NCBI GenBank assembly: GCA_037179335.1
Contig: JAKZHN010000041.1
Location: forward strand, 124,001-188,000
Reading direction: 5' to 3'
From: Cyclaneusma minus
Lineage: Eukaryota; Ascomycota; Leotiomycetes; Marthamycetales; Marthamycetaceae
Length of the DNA: 64,000 bases
In this document: in pieces, positions 1 through 11,163 of the stretch
Layout of the letters: every line of letters starts with the position of its first letter
How positions within the stretch are numbered: the first letter of the stretch is position 1
The notes under the pieces: generated by a model
Databases searched by the model: none
Seen by the model: the letters and a program-made list of their open reading frames with translations, nothing else
Told to the model about the DNA's origin: nothing
Made by a program: the position numbers and the translations under genes

Positions 1-471
1 TCGTGCCCAGAGCTTCTTTCCCGGACCACACGATGGCGAAAATGGTTGTTGGATGGAAAGATGTACAAGATTCCGTAGAAGCACGACCGTTCTAGAGGCC
101 GATCAGATCAGCTGAATGGGTCTTGATTTTGATTTTGACAAGGATCTAAGCGCGTGGAATGCAAGATGTGACCAATTAACCAATCACAAGAAAACTGCAC
201 CCTTGGATCTGGGGTAGACATGGGGGAGGTGGAGAAGCGGTTTTGTTGATCGCAGAAAGTGTTGTTGCCATCATGGCAACGACATGTAGAGCGGGGCTTT
301 TGACGCATGTGGCTCGGAGAGCTTCAATATCGGCAGCACTTGACGCGATAAGCTATGGCACCACGTGACTTATCTGCATAATATATCCCGATCTTCAAAG
401 AACGACGAAAAAGAGTACACGAGAAGAGAGGGAACCGAAAATAACGACTTCAATCGCTGCTGTTCGCTACA
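1..471. other. Intergenic / upstream region of the first gene
   Basis: I see no convincing gene here. Reading frames are short and lack recognisable protein character. The last 110 bases carry an AT-rich TATA-like stretch near 378-388 and a CACGTGA motif near 363-369. Both are plausible promoter elements of the downstream dehydratase gene. The left edge may be the tail of a gene outside the window, but nothing shows this. Confidence 0.4.
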
Positions 472-1260
472 ATGCTTCCTCCCGCAGCCAAGTCCTTTCG
501 ATGCTTAATATCTCCATCACTTCCCCGTCCGGGCCGTCAATGCTTAGCTTCCATCTGCTCCCCCCCACAGCAAATCCGCAAGATGGCCAGCAGCACCAGC
601 GAAAAGTCACGGGTCCTCGAGGGCATATCCTTCTCCACCAACGTGAACGCCTCAGAACTATTCCTGGAACTGATTCCCTTACTCAAAGAAACCGATGGTT
701 CCGGACGATGGCATCTCACGGCGCAAAAAAATGGACTGGAGAGACGCGTGAAGTTTAAGGGTTTCAACAAATGCTGGGTACTTCTCCCACGCAAAATCAA
801 AGATTGGCGAAGACATGTGGGCTGATATGATGTTCGATTCGAAGGAGTTCATGAATCTTGTAGCCGCAGAATGCAAAATCCAGAAACACCATCCTGAATG
901 GTCAAATGTAAGCCCCTGCCTTGTCGCGTGTCATCATAAAACATTCATGCCAGCTTACCACCCCAAAAGGTCTACAACACAACCTTCATCCGCTGGACGA
1001 CGCATTCTCCACCCGGACTGAGCGCCAAGGACGTGCACATGGCCAAGCTCTGTGACGAGTTTGCAGCGAAGTGTGGCGAGATGGTTGAAGATATTGAGGA
1101 ACAACCGTCGAAGGAAGCACCATCGAAAGACGCCGTCACTGGGTTTGCTGATAAAGAGAAGGATTTGTTGGGAGAGATTGATGCAAAGGAGTGTTGTGTT
1201 CCGAAGAAGGATTGTGAATACAAGCCGGGCAAAATGTTTCGGGGCTTGGGCTTCTCTTAA
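472..1260 (+). CDS. Pterin-4a-carbinolamine dehydratase
   Basis: Spliced model join(472..777, 845..907, 970..1260), 219 aa. The family dehydrates 4a-hydroxytetrahydropterins, recycling the pterin cofactor of aromatic amino acid hydroxylases. The splice joins restore the family core: FKGFNKCW at the end of exon 1, EFMNLVAAECK then HHPEW (about residues 116-120) in exon 2, and YNTTFIRWTTHSPPGLS in exon 3. The paired histidines and the later TTH histidine are the expected active-site set. Introns of 67 and 62 bp have GT..AG ends, and the first contains a CTGAT branch-like site. The first ~37 residues before a second Met (584) are basic and serine/proline rich, so a mitochondrial presequence or a downstream start is possible. 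The C-terminal ~65 residues beyond the core are an acidic/lysine extension of unknown role. Confidence 0.85.
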
Positions 1261-1593
1261 TATATTGCCTGGCTTTGTGTAGTCAGGGGGGTTTGAAAGA
1301 CTCGAATATGAAGTGGGCTTGCACTTGCAGTCCAGGGAATAATTGTATGGAGGGCTGTGTTTCCTCGCACGTGCTATACTTCATATAAGCCTGTATTGGT
1401 GCAAAAGGTTGATTTGGGCTCGTTTCGTTCTTCTAAGAGCTGTTGGTTCCTTTCGCATTCTGCTGATGGGTGACCAGAGCAGCATTCGCGTCTAAACTCC
1501 ATCTATCTCCTGCCATATATCCAAGAAATCGCACACGAATGCAACCCAGACGCTCAATTGCGCCGTAACTCCGCTGCGCCGTACTTCCCTTCA
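1261..1593. other. Convergent 3' intergenic spacer
   Basis: The spacer between two convergent genes (pterin dehydratase and Rpc31) holds only 3' untranslated sequence. I see no ORF or RNA gene in it. Confidence 0.5.
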
Positions 1594-2488
1594 CTAATCA
1601 TAATCGCCCCCTCCTCCTCCAACATCGTCATCGTCGCGCTCACCGTCGTCGAAGTAATTCTCGGCATCGTAATCGTCGCCCATATTGTCTTCGTCCTCTT
1701 CATAAGCGTCATCCTCCTCTTCTTCCGGCGCAAGCTCGTCGTCATCCTCAGCAGCAGCATCAGCGGCCGCCTCATCCTCGGGAATTTCAGCTAGCAGTTC
1801 CTCCAATTTCCTCTTCTTCTGCGAATGCTGGGCCAGAATGAGACCTTTGCGCTTCTTTTTTCCCGGTCCGTTTTCTTCGCCTTCGATGGTGGGCCAAAGC
1901 TCTGGGGGGAAGAATTCTTTGACTGGGAGGTTGAGACGTTAGCAATGATCGTGCTTGGAAAGACACAGGCAGAGGTGATGTACTGAATGGTCGCCCAGAT
2001 AGTTCGGGCATGGCGCGCTGTTTTCGTTCGTACTTGTCACCCCAAGTGGGCACAGCGGTAAAGGGGTCGACTTCGGCTGCCGATTTGACGGCATAGCGCT
2101 CGCTGGAGTCTTCGTGGAAGACCCTGGTGGAGATGATGGGTTCGTTGGTTTTGGAGCGGGTGTAGAGAGGTCCCATATGGATCTGCTCGCGCAGCTCGCG
2201 TAAGAAGAAGATTTGTCGCTTTTCTCGTTCGGAGGGGCGCGCGGGGATGTAGGGGTCGTATGGCTAAGTATGTCAGCGATGAGGAGACGGAAGGGGAGCG
2301 TCAGAGAGTGAGAGGGAAGGCAAAGCAGAGAAAGCATTGCATACAGGAAATAGAGGGCTGGGTGCAGTCTCGAGCTTGACATTCGGATCGACTTCAAAGC
2401 CCATGCCTCTCAACATATTCTCTCTCTCTTTCGTCTTTGAGGGTTTCGCTCCCCCTCGTCCCCCACCACGTCCTCCTCGGGATGCCAT
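1594..2488 (-). CDS. RPC31: RNA polymerase III subunit Rpc31 (C31/RPC7 family)
   Basis: Spliced on the minus strand: exons 2488-2345, 2263-1984 and 1922-1594, 250 aa. The N-terminus is a short RGG-like run (GGRGGGRGG), followed by the family signature FEVDP...PSPLFP. Across intron 1 comes PYDPYIPARPSEREKRQ, then a conserved middle (FHEDSSERYA, FTAVPTWGDKYERK). Across intron 2 the chain reads IKEFFPPELWP. The protein ends in a long Asp/Glu tail with a terminal Gly-Asp-Tyr segment. This layout is that of C31, the acidic subunit of the Pol III-specific C82/C34/C31 trimer needed for tRNA and 5S transcription initiation. The upstream 441 bp is shared with the divergent Hsm3-like gene. Confidence 0.85.
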
Positions 2489-2929
2489 TGTGGACAGTCG
2501 CGGGCTGGGTGCTGTTCAAAAAAGCAGTCGCAGTCGATGTTGACCAGACAACACGACGCGATGATCGAGCAGTAAAGAGCGGACCTTAGCTGGTGCGCAA
2601 ATTTGGAGAGTGAATCGAGGTTAAAACCGGAAGACGCGATCTGACATGGAGGGACCTTTTTTTCTGCCGTCGAGTGGAGTCACCAATTTCACCGCCTCCA
2701 GATAGCGTTAGCGCACAGACAAAGCTCGACGTGGGGTAATGTGGGGCCGATTTCCGTCGCGTCAATGGTTCCCAGTTTCAGGCAGCTGTCGCGTCTATGT
2801 CCCCTCATATTTCTAGCGCAAGGCTGCAAGACCATTAATGCTCTAATCCGCTGAACAGCTCTCGACTGCCCTCATATTCTTGATCTTGCAGAGCCCCCGC
2901 CAGGCTTCACAAATCACCAAATATCCGTC
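2489..2929. promoter_or_regulatory. Divergent promoter region, RPC31 / Hsm3-like
   Basis: A 441-bp spacer separates two head-to-head genes and so must hold both promoters. I see no further coding signal. GC is ordinary and no clear TATA box stands out. Confidence 0.5.
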
Positions 2930-4050
2930 ATGGATGTGACACCAATCTCTGGTGTTGAAGAGCTCGAGCAGCACCTTGGCGTACTATTCGAAGCCCCGGA
3001 TACGCCGCTGAACGTAAAGCTGTTCGACGATGTCGAGCTTCAATTGACTGGTATGGCCTCTCGCCAATTTGCTGCGTTCAAGTTGCTGAGTCCGTGGCAG
3101 AGCAAAATACTCCCCCTCTCGTCCCGCGATTGCTACCGAAGCTTACGGAAATCCTCTCCAAATACACCAATGACCCGGCACAGCTCGTTAGCCTTTCCAT
3201 CAAGCTCGTTGGTCCAGTCCCCTTCACAGAAGTCATGCACCTGGCAACCGAAGAATCTCTCGTCCGGGCACTATCATCCCCAGCTCCTTCAGCCAATATC
3301 CTTGCCATAACCGTTCTTCAAAAAGCTGCAAAAGCCCCTAGCGATACCGCGATACTATCGAACATGCAGAAAGTCGTCCTTCAGTTCATACAAACCTGGC
3401 TGAGTTCGCCTGATGTTGGAGTGGGCGAGAAAGCTACCAAGGCATTGGGTGACCTGCTGATGGTCGACTGCGATCATCGAGCCTCTATGGGCCTCGACGC
3501 CCAAATTGACCGTCTTGAATTGACTTCAAACAATCCCCCAGGCCAGGGACTACTGTGGCGACGTCTGTTCCACGACGAGGAAATTTACCGCACGATCTTC
3601 TCACTATGCAGTCGCAAAACACAAGGTACTGGACCAGGACAGCTGGACGAACGGCAGAAATCTCTTGCACAGGCACGAGTCCTGCGGATCCTGCCACGCA
3701 TAGCAGCCCTCGACTTCAGCGCCGTTACGCAGAGCCATTTCCCCGACGTCGAGGCGGAATATAGTCTTCCAGCCGACCAGCAAGGACTCCTCTATTTTGC
3801 GGCAATGGTGATGGTGGACAAGGATGACATTCTTATGCACATGACCTTGATCGACTTCTTCGCTGAATTTCTCGAGTTCATGAGCATGATCCCGCTCAGC
3901 AAAGCCACCATGGACCGTCTGGCGCTGCTTATGAAGAAAGTCACTGCCAGTGACAGCTCCTTGTACAAGAGCTTGGAATCTCTGGCATTGTCACCTAATT
4001 CTCCGCCGGAGTTGGTGGAGTTATTGGTCAAGATCGAAGAATACCCCTGA
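2930..4050 (+). CDS. Hsm3/PSMD5-like 26S proteasome base-assembly chaperone
   Basis: Model join(2930..3050, 3101..4050), 356 aa. The 50-bp intron (GTATGG..CAG, CTGAG branch-like site) is needed to join the reading frame ...VELQLT to EQNTPPLVP. The product is all-helical and rich in leucine, with ARM/HEAT-like repeats and no catalytic motifs. It resembles the fungal family annotated as DNA mismatch repair protein HSM3 or the S5b/PSMD5 chaperone. Those proteins bind the Rpt1/Rpt2 ATPases during proteasome base assembly. A phase check fixes the acceptor at 3100, because the earlier AG at 3090 breaks the frame. The family call rests on overall character, not on a diagnostic motif, so a generic ARM-repeat protein is the alternative. 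Confidence 0.6.
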
Positions 4051-4137
4051 GATGCTTCAATATTTGGACGCTAGCTCAGTCCAGGCAAAGACTGCACGAT
4101 GAATATCCATTCGGACTCTCGTGACCTGGGATGTTTA

Positions 4138-5678
4138 TTATGTATTACTTGTGTGACTCTCCCCTTCTTTCTGACCAGCAGATTTCTTGGGCCAATTCCT
4201 CGCTATATCTATCGTGTCTCTAGGCGCCATGACTTCCAGCAAAAGGAATAGCAGGTAGTCTACCACAACACAGAGGCAAAAGAGCTTCCCAGCCCAGATA
4301 CCACACCCATAATATCGTTTTAGCCGATCGATAAGAGCGAAGCTTTGCACTCCAGCCCTTCCTCTAGTGGCGCTCCAGCTTGCTGCATCCGCAGCATCAT
4401 AGCCATAAAACTCGGCCTCGCTCAAAACTCCGGAAATACCGTTATATACCCTCTCGGTTCTTTGCGCCACGTCCGTCCAAGAATACATCATCTTGACCTG
4501 GTCATGGAACTTCTCTGTCTGCACCTTGTTGGCACGCAAGGCTGCAATAGCTTTGGCTGTCGCAGCCACCAAATCATCCTCCTCGGGCTTCGCAAAGACG
4601 GTCATGTGTGCGGGGAGCACTTCTGGAATACCCCCTACTTGGGTACAAACAACATATAAGCCGCAACTTGCAGCCTCGACGATCACAGTTCCAAATGCTT
4701 CTGTCAGACTAGGATGCAGATAGATATGGCCTCGCACCATGACATCTCGAACCTCTTCGTGCTTGACCGGTCCCAGCATTTCCACACGGTCTTGGAGGAC
4801 GTTTCTTTCCAGCATTTGCTCTAGTTCGATAGCTTTGGGGCCTGATCCTGCTATGATGAAGCGAACGTTGGAATGGGTGGCTAGGATTCGAGGGATTGCG
4901 GCGATGAGAAGGTCGGTTCCCTTGTTATAGAAAAGGCGCGAGATGACCACGATGGTGATGGTATCGTGAGGTCCCAGGCGCTGCGGTTGAGGCGCTGCGT
5001 TCGTCGTCAAGCCTGTGGTAGGATCCGGGGAGTAGGCAGGATGGTTGAGGGGACGAAAGTTCTCAGCCACCACGGCATTGGGAATCACAGAGACCATCAA
5101 TGGATCGAGAGAGGCTCTTAAAACAGTGTTCTCCTTGCTTAGAACAGCATTAGCAGCTAGTCGCAAAAGTTCACAATGATCAGAGTTGAAAGCGCAGCTT
5201 ACCAGGTATGACTGACGCAAATAGCATGGTCCACATCACTAAGCGTAAACTTCAACAACTTATTCGTCAAAATACTCGCGGCATCCGCAAAGCCAAACAG
5301 ACTATGGTCCGTAAATACGGTCCTTAGACCCATCGTCCTACTATGCAAGATGGCCTCGCCACAAAAAGAACTCAAGCTCCCATGTCCATGCACAATCTCA
5401 ATCTCCTCGCGGATGATGATATTCCGGAAGATAGGGAAGAACGAGAAGACGGTGGGGAAGGTACAGGAGCGGTAGATGACGAGAAAGGGCACGTAGTAGA
5501 CTTTGAGGCCATTGGTGATGTAGCGCACGCCGGTGCGGCCGTCGTAGGCGTGTGTGATTATTATGACTTTGTGGCCGAGGTCGATTAGTTTGGTGGAGAG
5601 TTGGTAGATGTGCGATTCGATGCCGCCGGGCTGGGGGAAGAAGAAGTCGCTGACCATGGCGATGTTGTAAGACGGCAT
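4138..5678 (-). CDS. GPI3: GPI-GlcNAc transferase catalytic subunit (GPI3 / PIG-A)
   Basis: Two exons on the minus strand (5678-5203 and 5137-4138), 491 aa. The 65-bp intron splits the conserved CVSHT-C-KENTVLRASLDP block and splices cleanly. The protein transfers GlcNAc from UDP-GlcNAc to phosphatidylinositol, the first step of GPI-anchor synthesis on the cytosolic ER face. Visible landmarks are the N-terminal donor-domain start (MVSDFFFPQPGGIESHI), VIPNAV in the middle, and the GT4 EX7E motif in HPSLTEAFGTVIVEAASCG. A hydrophobic segment near the C-terminus (LFCLCVVVDYLLFLLL) is the expected single membrane anchor. It is head-to-head with DBP6. Confidence 0.93.
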
Positions 5679-5971
5679 TTTGGCGGCAGGGAGTGCGGGG
5701 TGCGGAGGCAGGGTGAGGGAGATCGAAGCATTGCGATTGACGTCTTTTTATGGCTGGAATCGGAGCGGAATGGACAGCATTGGGCCTCGAAAGGCACAGC
5801 TGCTGCCGTTGTTTCGACGTCGTCCTTGATTCACGATGGCGGTGGCACAGGCCGTGGGCGATAAGATAAGGCAGAAAAAGACTTAAAGTAGACACAAAAT
5901 GGATTGAACTTCAACCTTTCTCGACTCTGCACATTTGTCGCAACCTCGAACACGGCGCAAAGGTCGCTACT
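5679..5971. promoter_or_regulatory. Bidirectional promoter, GPI3 / DBP6
   Basis: Only 293 bp separate the two divergent start codons, so both promoters overlap here. No other coding or RNA signal is seen. Confidence 0.6.
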
Positions 5972-8389
5972 ATGGCTTCGCAGATATATTCCAGATGGGT
6001 GCCGCCTACGAAAAAGTCGAAAGTAGCGCCAGCGCCAGCGAATGTCAATGGGATAACGCCTGCGAAATTTGAAAAGAAAGAAGCTCCACCGCCACCACCT
6101 GCGACCAAACCTGATGCTTCTGCGACCTATGCTCGATATGTCCCGCCTACGAAGCCGAAAAAGCGCTCGAAGCCGGTCGAGAATGGAGAGCCTATGGATA
6201 TAGATGGCGCACCTGAACCGACCGAAACGAAGAAATCCAAATATTCCCAAAGGACGGAGATTTCAAGCACTTCTCTACCTTCACCCGCGTCTACACACGC
6301 GGAAACCAGTATCGAAATTGGCGCAAGCAATTTCGAAGAGTCAGAAGAACCTAGGAGGAAGAAAGAGAAGCCAAAGAAGAGGAAGCGCGAAGAGGAGCAG
6401 CCAGAAGCCACGGCAGAAGAGAAGTCCCGACATGAGGATATATTCCAACGACGCGCAAAATCTGCGAAGAGGCTTGAGAAGATCGCAAAGGCGGAGGCAG
6501 CACAGGCAGCCTTAGCTGAAGATGCTGATAACGAAGTTGAAGAGGAACAACCGCTCGAGGTACATCCTCTGGAACCTCTGCCACAGCCGGAACCACGACC
6601 TGAGCAGACAGGAACGATATCGGCCTTACCTCCTTGGCTGAGAAACCCTATACGAGTCGCTGGGACAGCTACCGCGGATTTCAAGGATCTGGGGATAGAA
6701 GAGCATGCTGCTACTACTTTGAAGTCTAAGGGATTCCAAAATGCGTTCGCGGTACAAGCTGCGGTCTTGCCACTCCTACTTCCAGGCCCGCGACGTCAAA
6801 CAGGAGATGTCTTGGTTTCTGCTGCCACTGGTTCGGGGAAAACTCTTTCTTACGTCCTACCGATGATCAAAGACATCAGTCAGACTACAGTAACTCGACT
6901 CCGCGGCGTTATTGTCATGCCTACAAGAGAGCTTATTACGCAGGCACGAGACGTATGTGAAATATGTGCTTCGGCGTTTTCACACGGCGGGTCCAGACGA
7001 GTCAAAATTGGAGTTGCAGTTGGAAACCAGACTATGAAAGTGGAGCAAGCCTCCCTGATGGAAGACGAGCAATGCTACGATCCGGAGGCCTATCGGAAAA
7101 GAGAACGAGAGCTAAATGCTAAGTGGGAGAGTTCAAGCTGTGAAGATGACGATGGAGACCTGACGATGCTGGATGAAGATGATCTTCTGGGATCGATACC
7201 GGACTATGTCATCAAGCCGAAGCCAAGAGTTGACGTGCTCATTTGCACACCCGGAAGACTGGTCGAGCATCTCAAGTCAACAAAAGGCTTTACGCTAGAT
7301 TTTGTCAAGTGGCTGGTTATTGACGAAGCCGACAAGTTGCTTGATCAGAGCTTTCAGCAGTGGCTCGAAGTCGTAATGGGTAAACTACCTGGAAACGAGA
7401 AGCATCTGACATCATGGAGAGATGATGCGGTGCGAAAGATTGTTCTCAGTGCTACGATGACACGAGATGTTGGACAACTGAGTGGCTTGAAATTGTACCG
7501 ACCGAAACTGGTGGTGCTAGAGGGCGAGTCTCGACCGGATTTGGGACCTGTGGAGACGGAAGAGCATGTGTTGCCAGATACTTTACGTGAGACGGCTGTG
7601 AAAGTTGATGCGGATGACGAGAAGCCGCTTTATTTGTTGGATATACTGGAGCAGATTCTGCCAAGTCCACCGATCTCAAACGGCAAATCTGCGGCTGAAG
7701 ACGACGATGATACCAGCAGTGATGATAGCAGCTCTTCTGACGAAGATAGCAGTTCCTCGGACGATGATAGCACCTCTTCCGATGATGACTCCAGCGACAC
7801 TTCATCGTCTGATTCCTCATCGTCCGACTCCTCGGAGGCTACAGAATCTAAACCTGCTGTAAAAGCAGCCAACACCAAGAAAGAACCAATCGATCACCAA
7901 ACCCCCCACGGAGTCCTAGTCTTCACCAAATCCAACGAAACCGCCCTCCGCCTCAGCCGCCTCCTCGCCCTCCTCTCCCCCGCCCACGCCCCCCTAATCG
8001 GCACCCTAACATCCACGCACCGCGCCTCTGCCCGCAAGCGCACACTCCTCTCCTTCCAATCGCGCAAGCTCTCCATCCTCATCGCCTCCGACCTAGTGTC
8101 GCGCGGTCTAGATCTGCCAAATTTGGCACATGTGGTTAATTACGACATGCCGACGAGTTTGACAAGCTATGTGCATCGCGTAGGACGCACGGCAAGAGCA
8201 GGGAAGGAGGGACATGCGTGGACGCTGTTTGGAAAGACGGAGGGGAGGTGGTTTTGGACGGATGTGGCGAGGAGTGAGAAGGTGAGGAGGCCGTGGAGGG
8301 TAGAGAGGGTTAATAGGGTGGAGTTTGGGGAGGGGAGGAGGGAAGAGTATAAGAGGGCGCTGGAGGAGTTGGGGAGAGAGGCGCAGTGA
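5972..8389 (+). CDS. DBP6: DEAD-box ATP-dependent RNA helicase Dbp6 (60S ribosome assembly)
   Basis: An intronless 805-aa ORF. The first ~200 residues are basic and low complexity (nucleolar type). The helicase core shows motif I AATGSGKT (about residue 283), PTREL, TPGRL, DEAD (about 450), SAT (about 492), SRGLDLP and HRVGRTARAG (about 735). Between the two RecA lobes lies a long Asp/Ser insertion (about residues 573-626) of repeated SSDDD-type units, a likely casein kinase 2 target. The GF...Q element before motif I and the large interlobe insertion point to the Dbp6/DDX51 subfamily, which acts in early pre-60S particles. The stretch 7,900-8,110 is unusually C-rich compared with the purine-rich 3' end, but the frame is continuous. 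Confidence 0.9.
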   Translation: MASQIYSRWVPPTKKSKVAPAPANVNGITPAKFEKKEAPPPPPATKPDASATYARYVPPTKPKKRSKPVENGEPMDIDGAPEPTETKKSKYSQRTEISSTSLPSPASTHAETSIEIGASNFEESEEPRRKKEKPKKRKREEEQPEATAEEKSRHEDIFQRRAKSAKRLEKIAKAEAAQAALAEDADNEVEEEQPLEVHPLEPLPQPEPRPEQTGTISALPPWLRNPIRVAGTATADFKDLGIEEHAATTLKSKGFQNAFAVQAAVLPLLLPGPRRQTGDVLVSAATGSGKTLSYVLPMIKDISQTTVTRLRGVIVMPTRELITQARDVCEICASAFSHGGSRRVKIGVAVGNQTMKVEQASLMEDEQCYDPEAYRKRERELNAKWESSSCEDDDGDLTMLDEDDLLGSIPDYVIKPKPRVDVLICTPGRLVEHLKSTKGFTLDFVKWLVIDEADKLLDQSFQQWLEVVMGKLPGNEKHLTSWRDDAVRKIVLSATMTRDVGQLSGLKLYRPKLVVLEGESRPDLGPVETEEHVLPDTLRETAVKVDADDEKPLYLLDILEQILPSPPISNGKSAAEDDDDTSSDDSSSSDEDSSSSDDDSTSSDDDSSDTSSSDSSSSDSSEATESKPAVKAANTKKEPIDHQTPHGVLVFTKSNETALRLSRLLALLSPAHAPLIGTLTSTHRASARKRTLLSFQSRKLSILIASDLVSRGLDLPNLAHVVNYDMPTSLTSYVHRVGRTARAGKEGHAWTLFGKTEGRWFWTDVARSEKVRRPWRVERVNRVEFGEGRREEYKRALEELGREAQ

Positions 8390-9242
8390 GTGGGCAGTAG
8401 GTTGCCGGGTGTTGAGGAAAGAAATAGTGAAGTTGAAAGAATCGAATGTTGAGATTGAAGTCGTTGGCCAATTCTTGTGATTAGTAGCCGGGCCGGTAAA
8501 GTGAAGTCCATCCGTCGCCCCCTTTGAAAAGCATTGGATTGGTCCTTGACATTCATCCTGGAAGTCTCAGACTACCATTGACCGGAGAATACATTATATG
8601 TGCAAAAGGATCAGCCACAGTTGACTTGGTCCAAGGGTATTATTAATTAAGCTATGACTGTGTTGTCCGCAGTCAGGAGTTCGATCCCGGCGATCCCGGA
8701 AGCCGGCAATCAATTGCATACAACTTCCCTCCTTTTTTTTTTCTCTAAACAGAAGTCCATTGGAGCTTGACATCGGCGATGCTGTGTGACTTGTCAAACG
8801 GACTGAGCCCCAGAACATCTCTGGGTAATAGAAGGTCCGGCCAGGAATCTCTGGATACGCAACACAACTGGGAGAGGTTATGTGTGATTGGCTGGCCGCT
8901 TCGGACGAGGACAGTTATATTGTACATCAACCCTCAAACGACATGGGAGCCCGCGGACGTCTGGACAAAACATCTGTGTGAGTCGAAGTATGGACAGTTT
9001 CGATGAACTGGCTCGCCTAGACTCGAGTTTGATTGTCAGTCCGGCGAGTGGAATTATAGCTGTTGGGTTCGGTCGGAAGAAACAAGAACCGAGAAGACAT
9101 CACATTCCGGCCATGGAAATCATGATTCATGAAACAAGAGTGAGGTAACGCTTCAATTGGACATTATTGTTACATCTGACAAGTTCCCAGAAACCAAAAT
9201 ATGTTCGCTAGACATGAAGAGCTACCAGAGTGGGACTTCACT
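8390..9242. other. Intergenic region with a possible Pol III-type relic
   Basis: No gene is seen in this 853-bp gap. Near 8,672-8,688 there is a tRNA B-box-like AGTTCGATCCC. A 7-bp stem (GACTGTG/CGCAGTC) lies just before it, and a run of about ten T follows at 8,734-8,743. A proper cloverleaf cannot be folded by eye, so this is at best a decayed tRNA or tRNA-derived element. Confidence 0.35.
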
Positions 9243-10677
9243 TCATTGAAACCTGCGAATATCATCGTACTCTTCCGCCTCATGCAAGAGCTCCCCGGGC
9301 TCGTTCGCGGCGGCCATGGTCGCCTCGTCTGGGAACAACGGGGGGTCTAAGGGAAGCAGGGTTGCGTTGGCCGGGTCCCTGCCTTCATGATGTCTCTGTC
9401 CTTGCGAGTTTGGTACATCCGGTTGCTCCTCAAACCATGGTGGTGGTGGTCTCACCCATGGTATTCCGTCAGGAAACCAGTCAGTCGGTTCCAGTGGCTC
9501 GTTCGGCACGTTCCGGACGGCCCTGGCCGTCTCGATCGTGTCTCTCCTATGGATCCGCGTCCAAGTAGCAAGGGGGGGGTACAGCAATTGGCACTGCCTC
9601 ACGTTCTCTGACTTCTCTCCTGTATGGTTCTCCCCTAGCTACTGGTCCGCATACAATTGGCCGCGGGAAACTCAATGGCTGAAGGACTGGTCCGCATAGA
9701 ATTGGCTGCGGGAGATGCAATGGCTGACGGGGCTGGGCCCTAACATCCATGTTATGGAGCGCATTAGCAGCCAAGCCGCCTGGATGGTACTTGCATCCCT
9801 CTTTGTGTCCCTTCCATGCTTGTGGTGACAAGATATCGACATAGGGGCTGAGACACTGCCAGCAAAATTCATGGCGGCACTGCTTGCAGGTGATGTGATC
9901 ACATCCCTCCTTTTTCTCCAGTGCACAATTGCAAGAAGGGCAGTAGTTGAACTGGCTGCTATTGCGGATCAATGCCTCAGATGCTTCCATTTCTTCGCGC
10001 TGTTGTGGGTTGGTCTTGTCATACTCCTCGCAAGACATGTCGGCATACCAGCGGATGTTGTGACGAAGACACTGCTGGTAATGACAGACATTGCAAGTCA
10101 TTCGCGGCCGGTCGCCCTCCTCGAGAACAACAAACTGCCCTGAAGTACATCCTGGACCCAAACACTCGTGGAAATCAGGATCCTTCGCAAGAAGTTGCCT
10201 AAGCTGGAGATGATCATAACTGCATCATTGGTCAACCTCATCACTCTGTCCAGAAAAAGGGGTCGACAGAGATTAGATCTAGTACCGTTCGAAAACCTCC
10301 GGATCGGCAAACTCTCTCACAAATACGGGGCCAATCTTTGCACCGCAATCCGCGCACTTGAGTTCGTCGGTTGGTCTGGCGTCGTCTAGTTGCGCTTTGA
10401 TATGCGCTGCGATACATCGTTTGCAGACATTTCGAAGCTTGCGCCCGCAATGGGCCGTCATATCGCTCTCGGGGGGGAATTCGCTCGTCTCCTTGTCCGA
10501 GTAGCAGATTCCACATGTACGCTGTGTCGTACAGACACTGGGCCCATGTCTCTCGTCTCCCTTGGAATTTTCCGGGGCTTCCACGGGATACTGTTGCCAA
10601 TAGTGACTTCTGTATGGGAAAGGGGGTAGACAGTTGCTCGCCTGGCTACGAAATCCATAGCGTGCCCAGATTGTCAT
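9243..10677 (-). CDS. RBR (RING1-IBR-RING2) E3 ubiquitin ligase
   Basis: Exon 1 10677-10286 and exon 2 from 10219 are firm, because the intron rejoins PEVFERYDHLQLRQLL. RING1 begins at CGIC (about residue 55), and an IBR-type Cys/His cluster follows (CLGPGC...CNVCHYQQC). RING2 is CPSCNCALEKKEGCDHITC...CWQC (about 220-255). The Cys in EGC matches the catalytic cysteine that carries ubiquitin as a thioester in RBR ligases. Read through, exon 2 stops at 9547. A further intron 9602-9542 would keep frame and add a Trp/Pro-rich tail (DGIPWVRPPPPWF...) ending at 9243, giving 435 aa. I prefer this longer form because the tail looks like real protein, but the acceptor is not the first AG. Substrate unknown. 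Confidence 0.8.
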
Positions 10678-11155
10678 AGCGGCTCAAAGGTAAGTGGTCG
10701 TCACCTCAGTCACTGAGATGATAAGGGAGTAGAATCTGAGAAAGAAGATTGGTAGGATAGCTGCGTCTTTCTCTGGCGGCGGATGCGGTCACCGCTCACA
10801 AAGTGAAACTTGTGGTGGTAGGGGAGCCTTGCGCTACAGGTGAGCATTTCTTCGACTTTAGTAGTAGTGCTGTGTATACCGCTTGAAAGAACGGAGAGCC
10901 GTCAGATATGGACTATCATGGTGGTGTCTTCTCGAAGTCAGCTGTTTCTAGCAATTTGTTTTGCAGTCTTGATCAAAGGAATAAGATTTCGACTTTGAAA
11001 GCGGATCCTGGTGAGAAAAGACATTGCAGTCCCATACGTTCCAATAATTATCGAATATTGAATTTGGAGAAACTTCTTTAAAAGTCTAGAAATGGGATGA
11101 AAGGCTCGAGGTGTACTGTTCAATGCTTATTGGAACATAGAATGTAAGTAGTAAG
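10678..11155. other. Intergenic, promoter side of the RBR gene
   Basis: Roughly 480 bp with no convincing coding or RNA feature. It should contain the RBR promoter. Confidence 0.4.
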
Positions 11156-11163
11156 AGTCTTAC

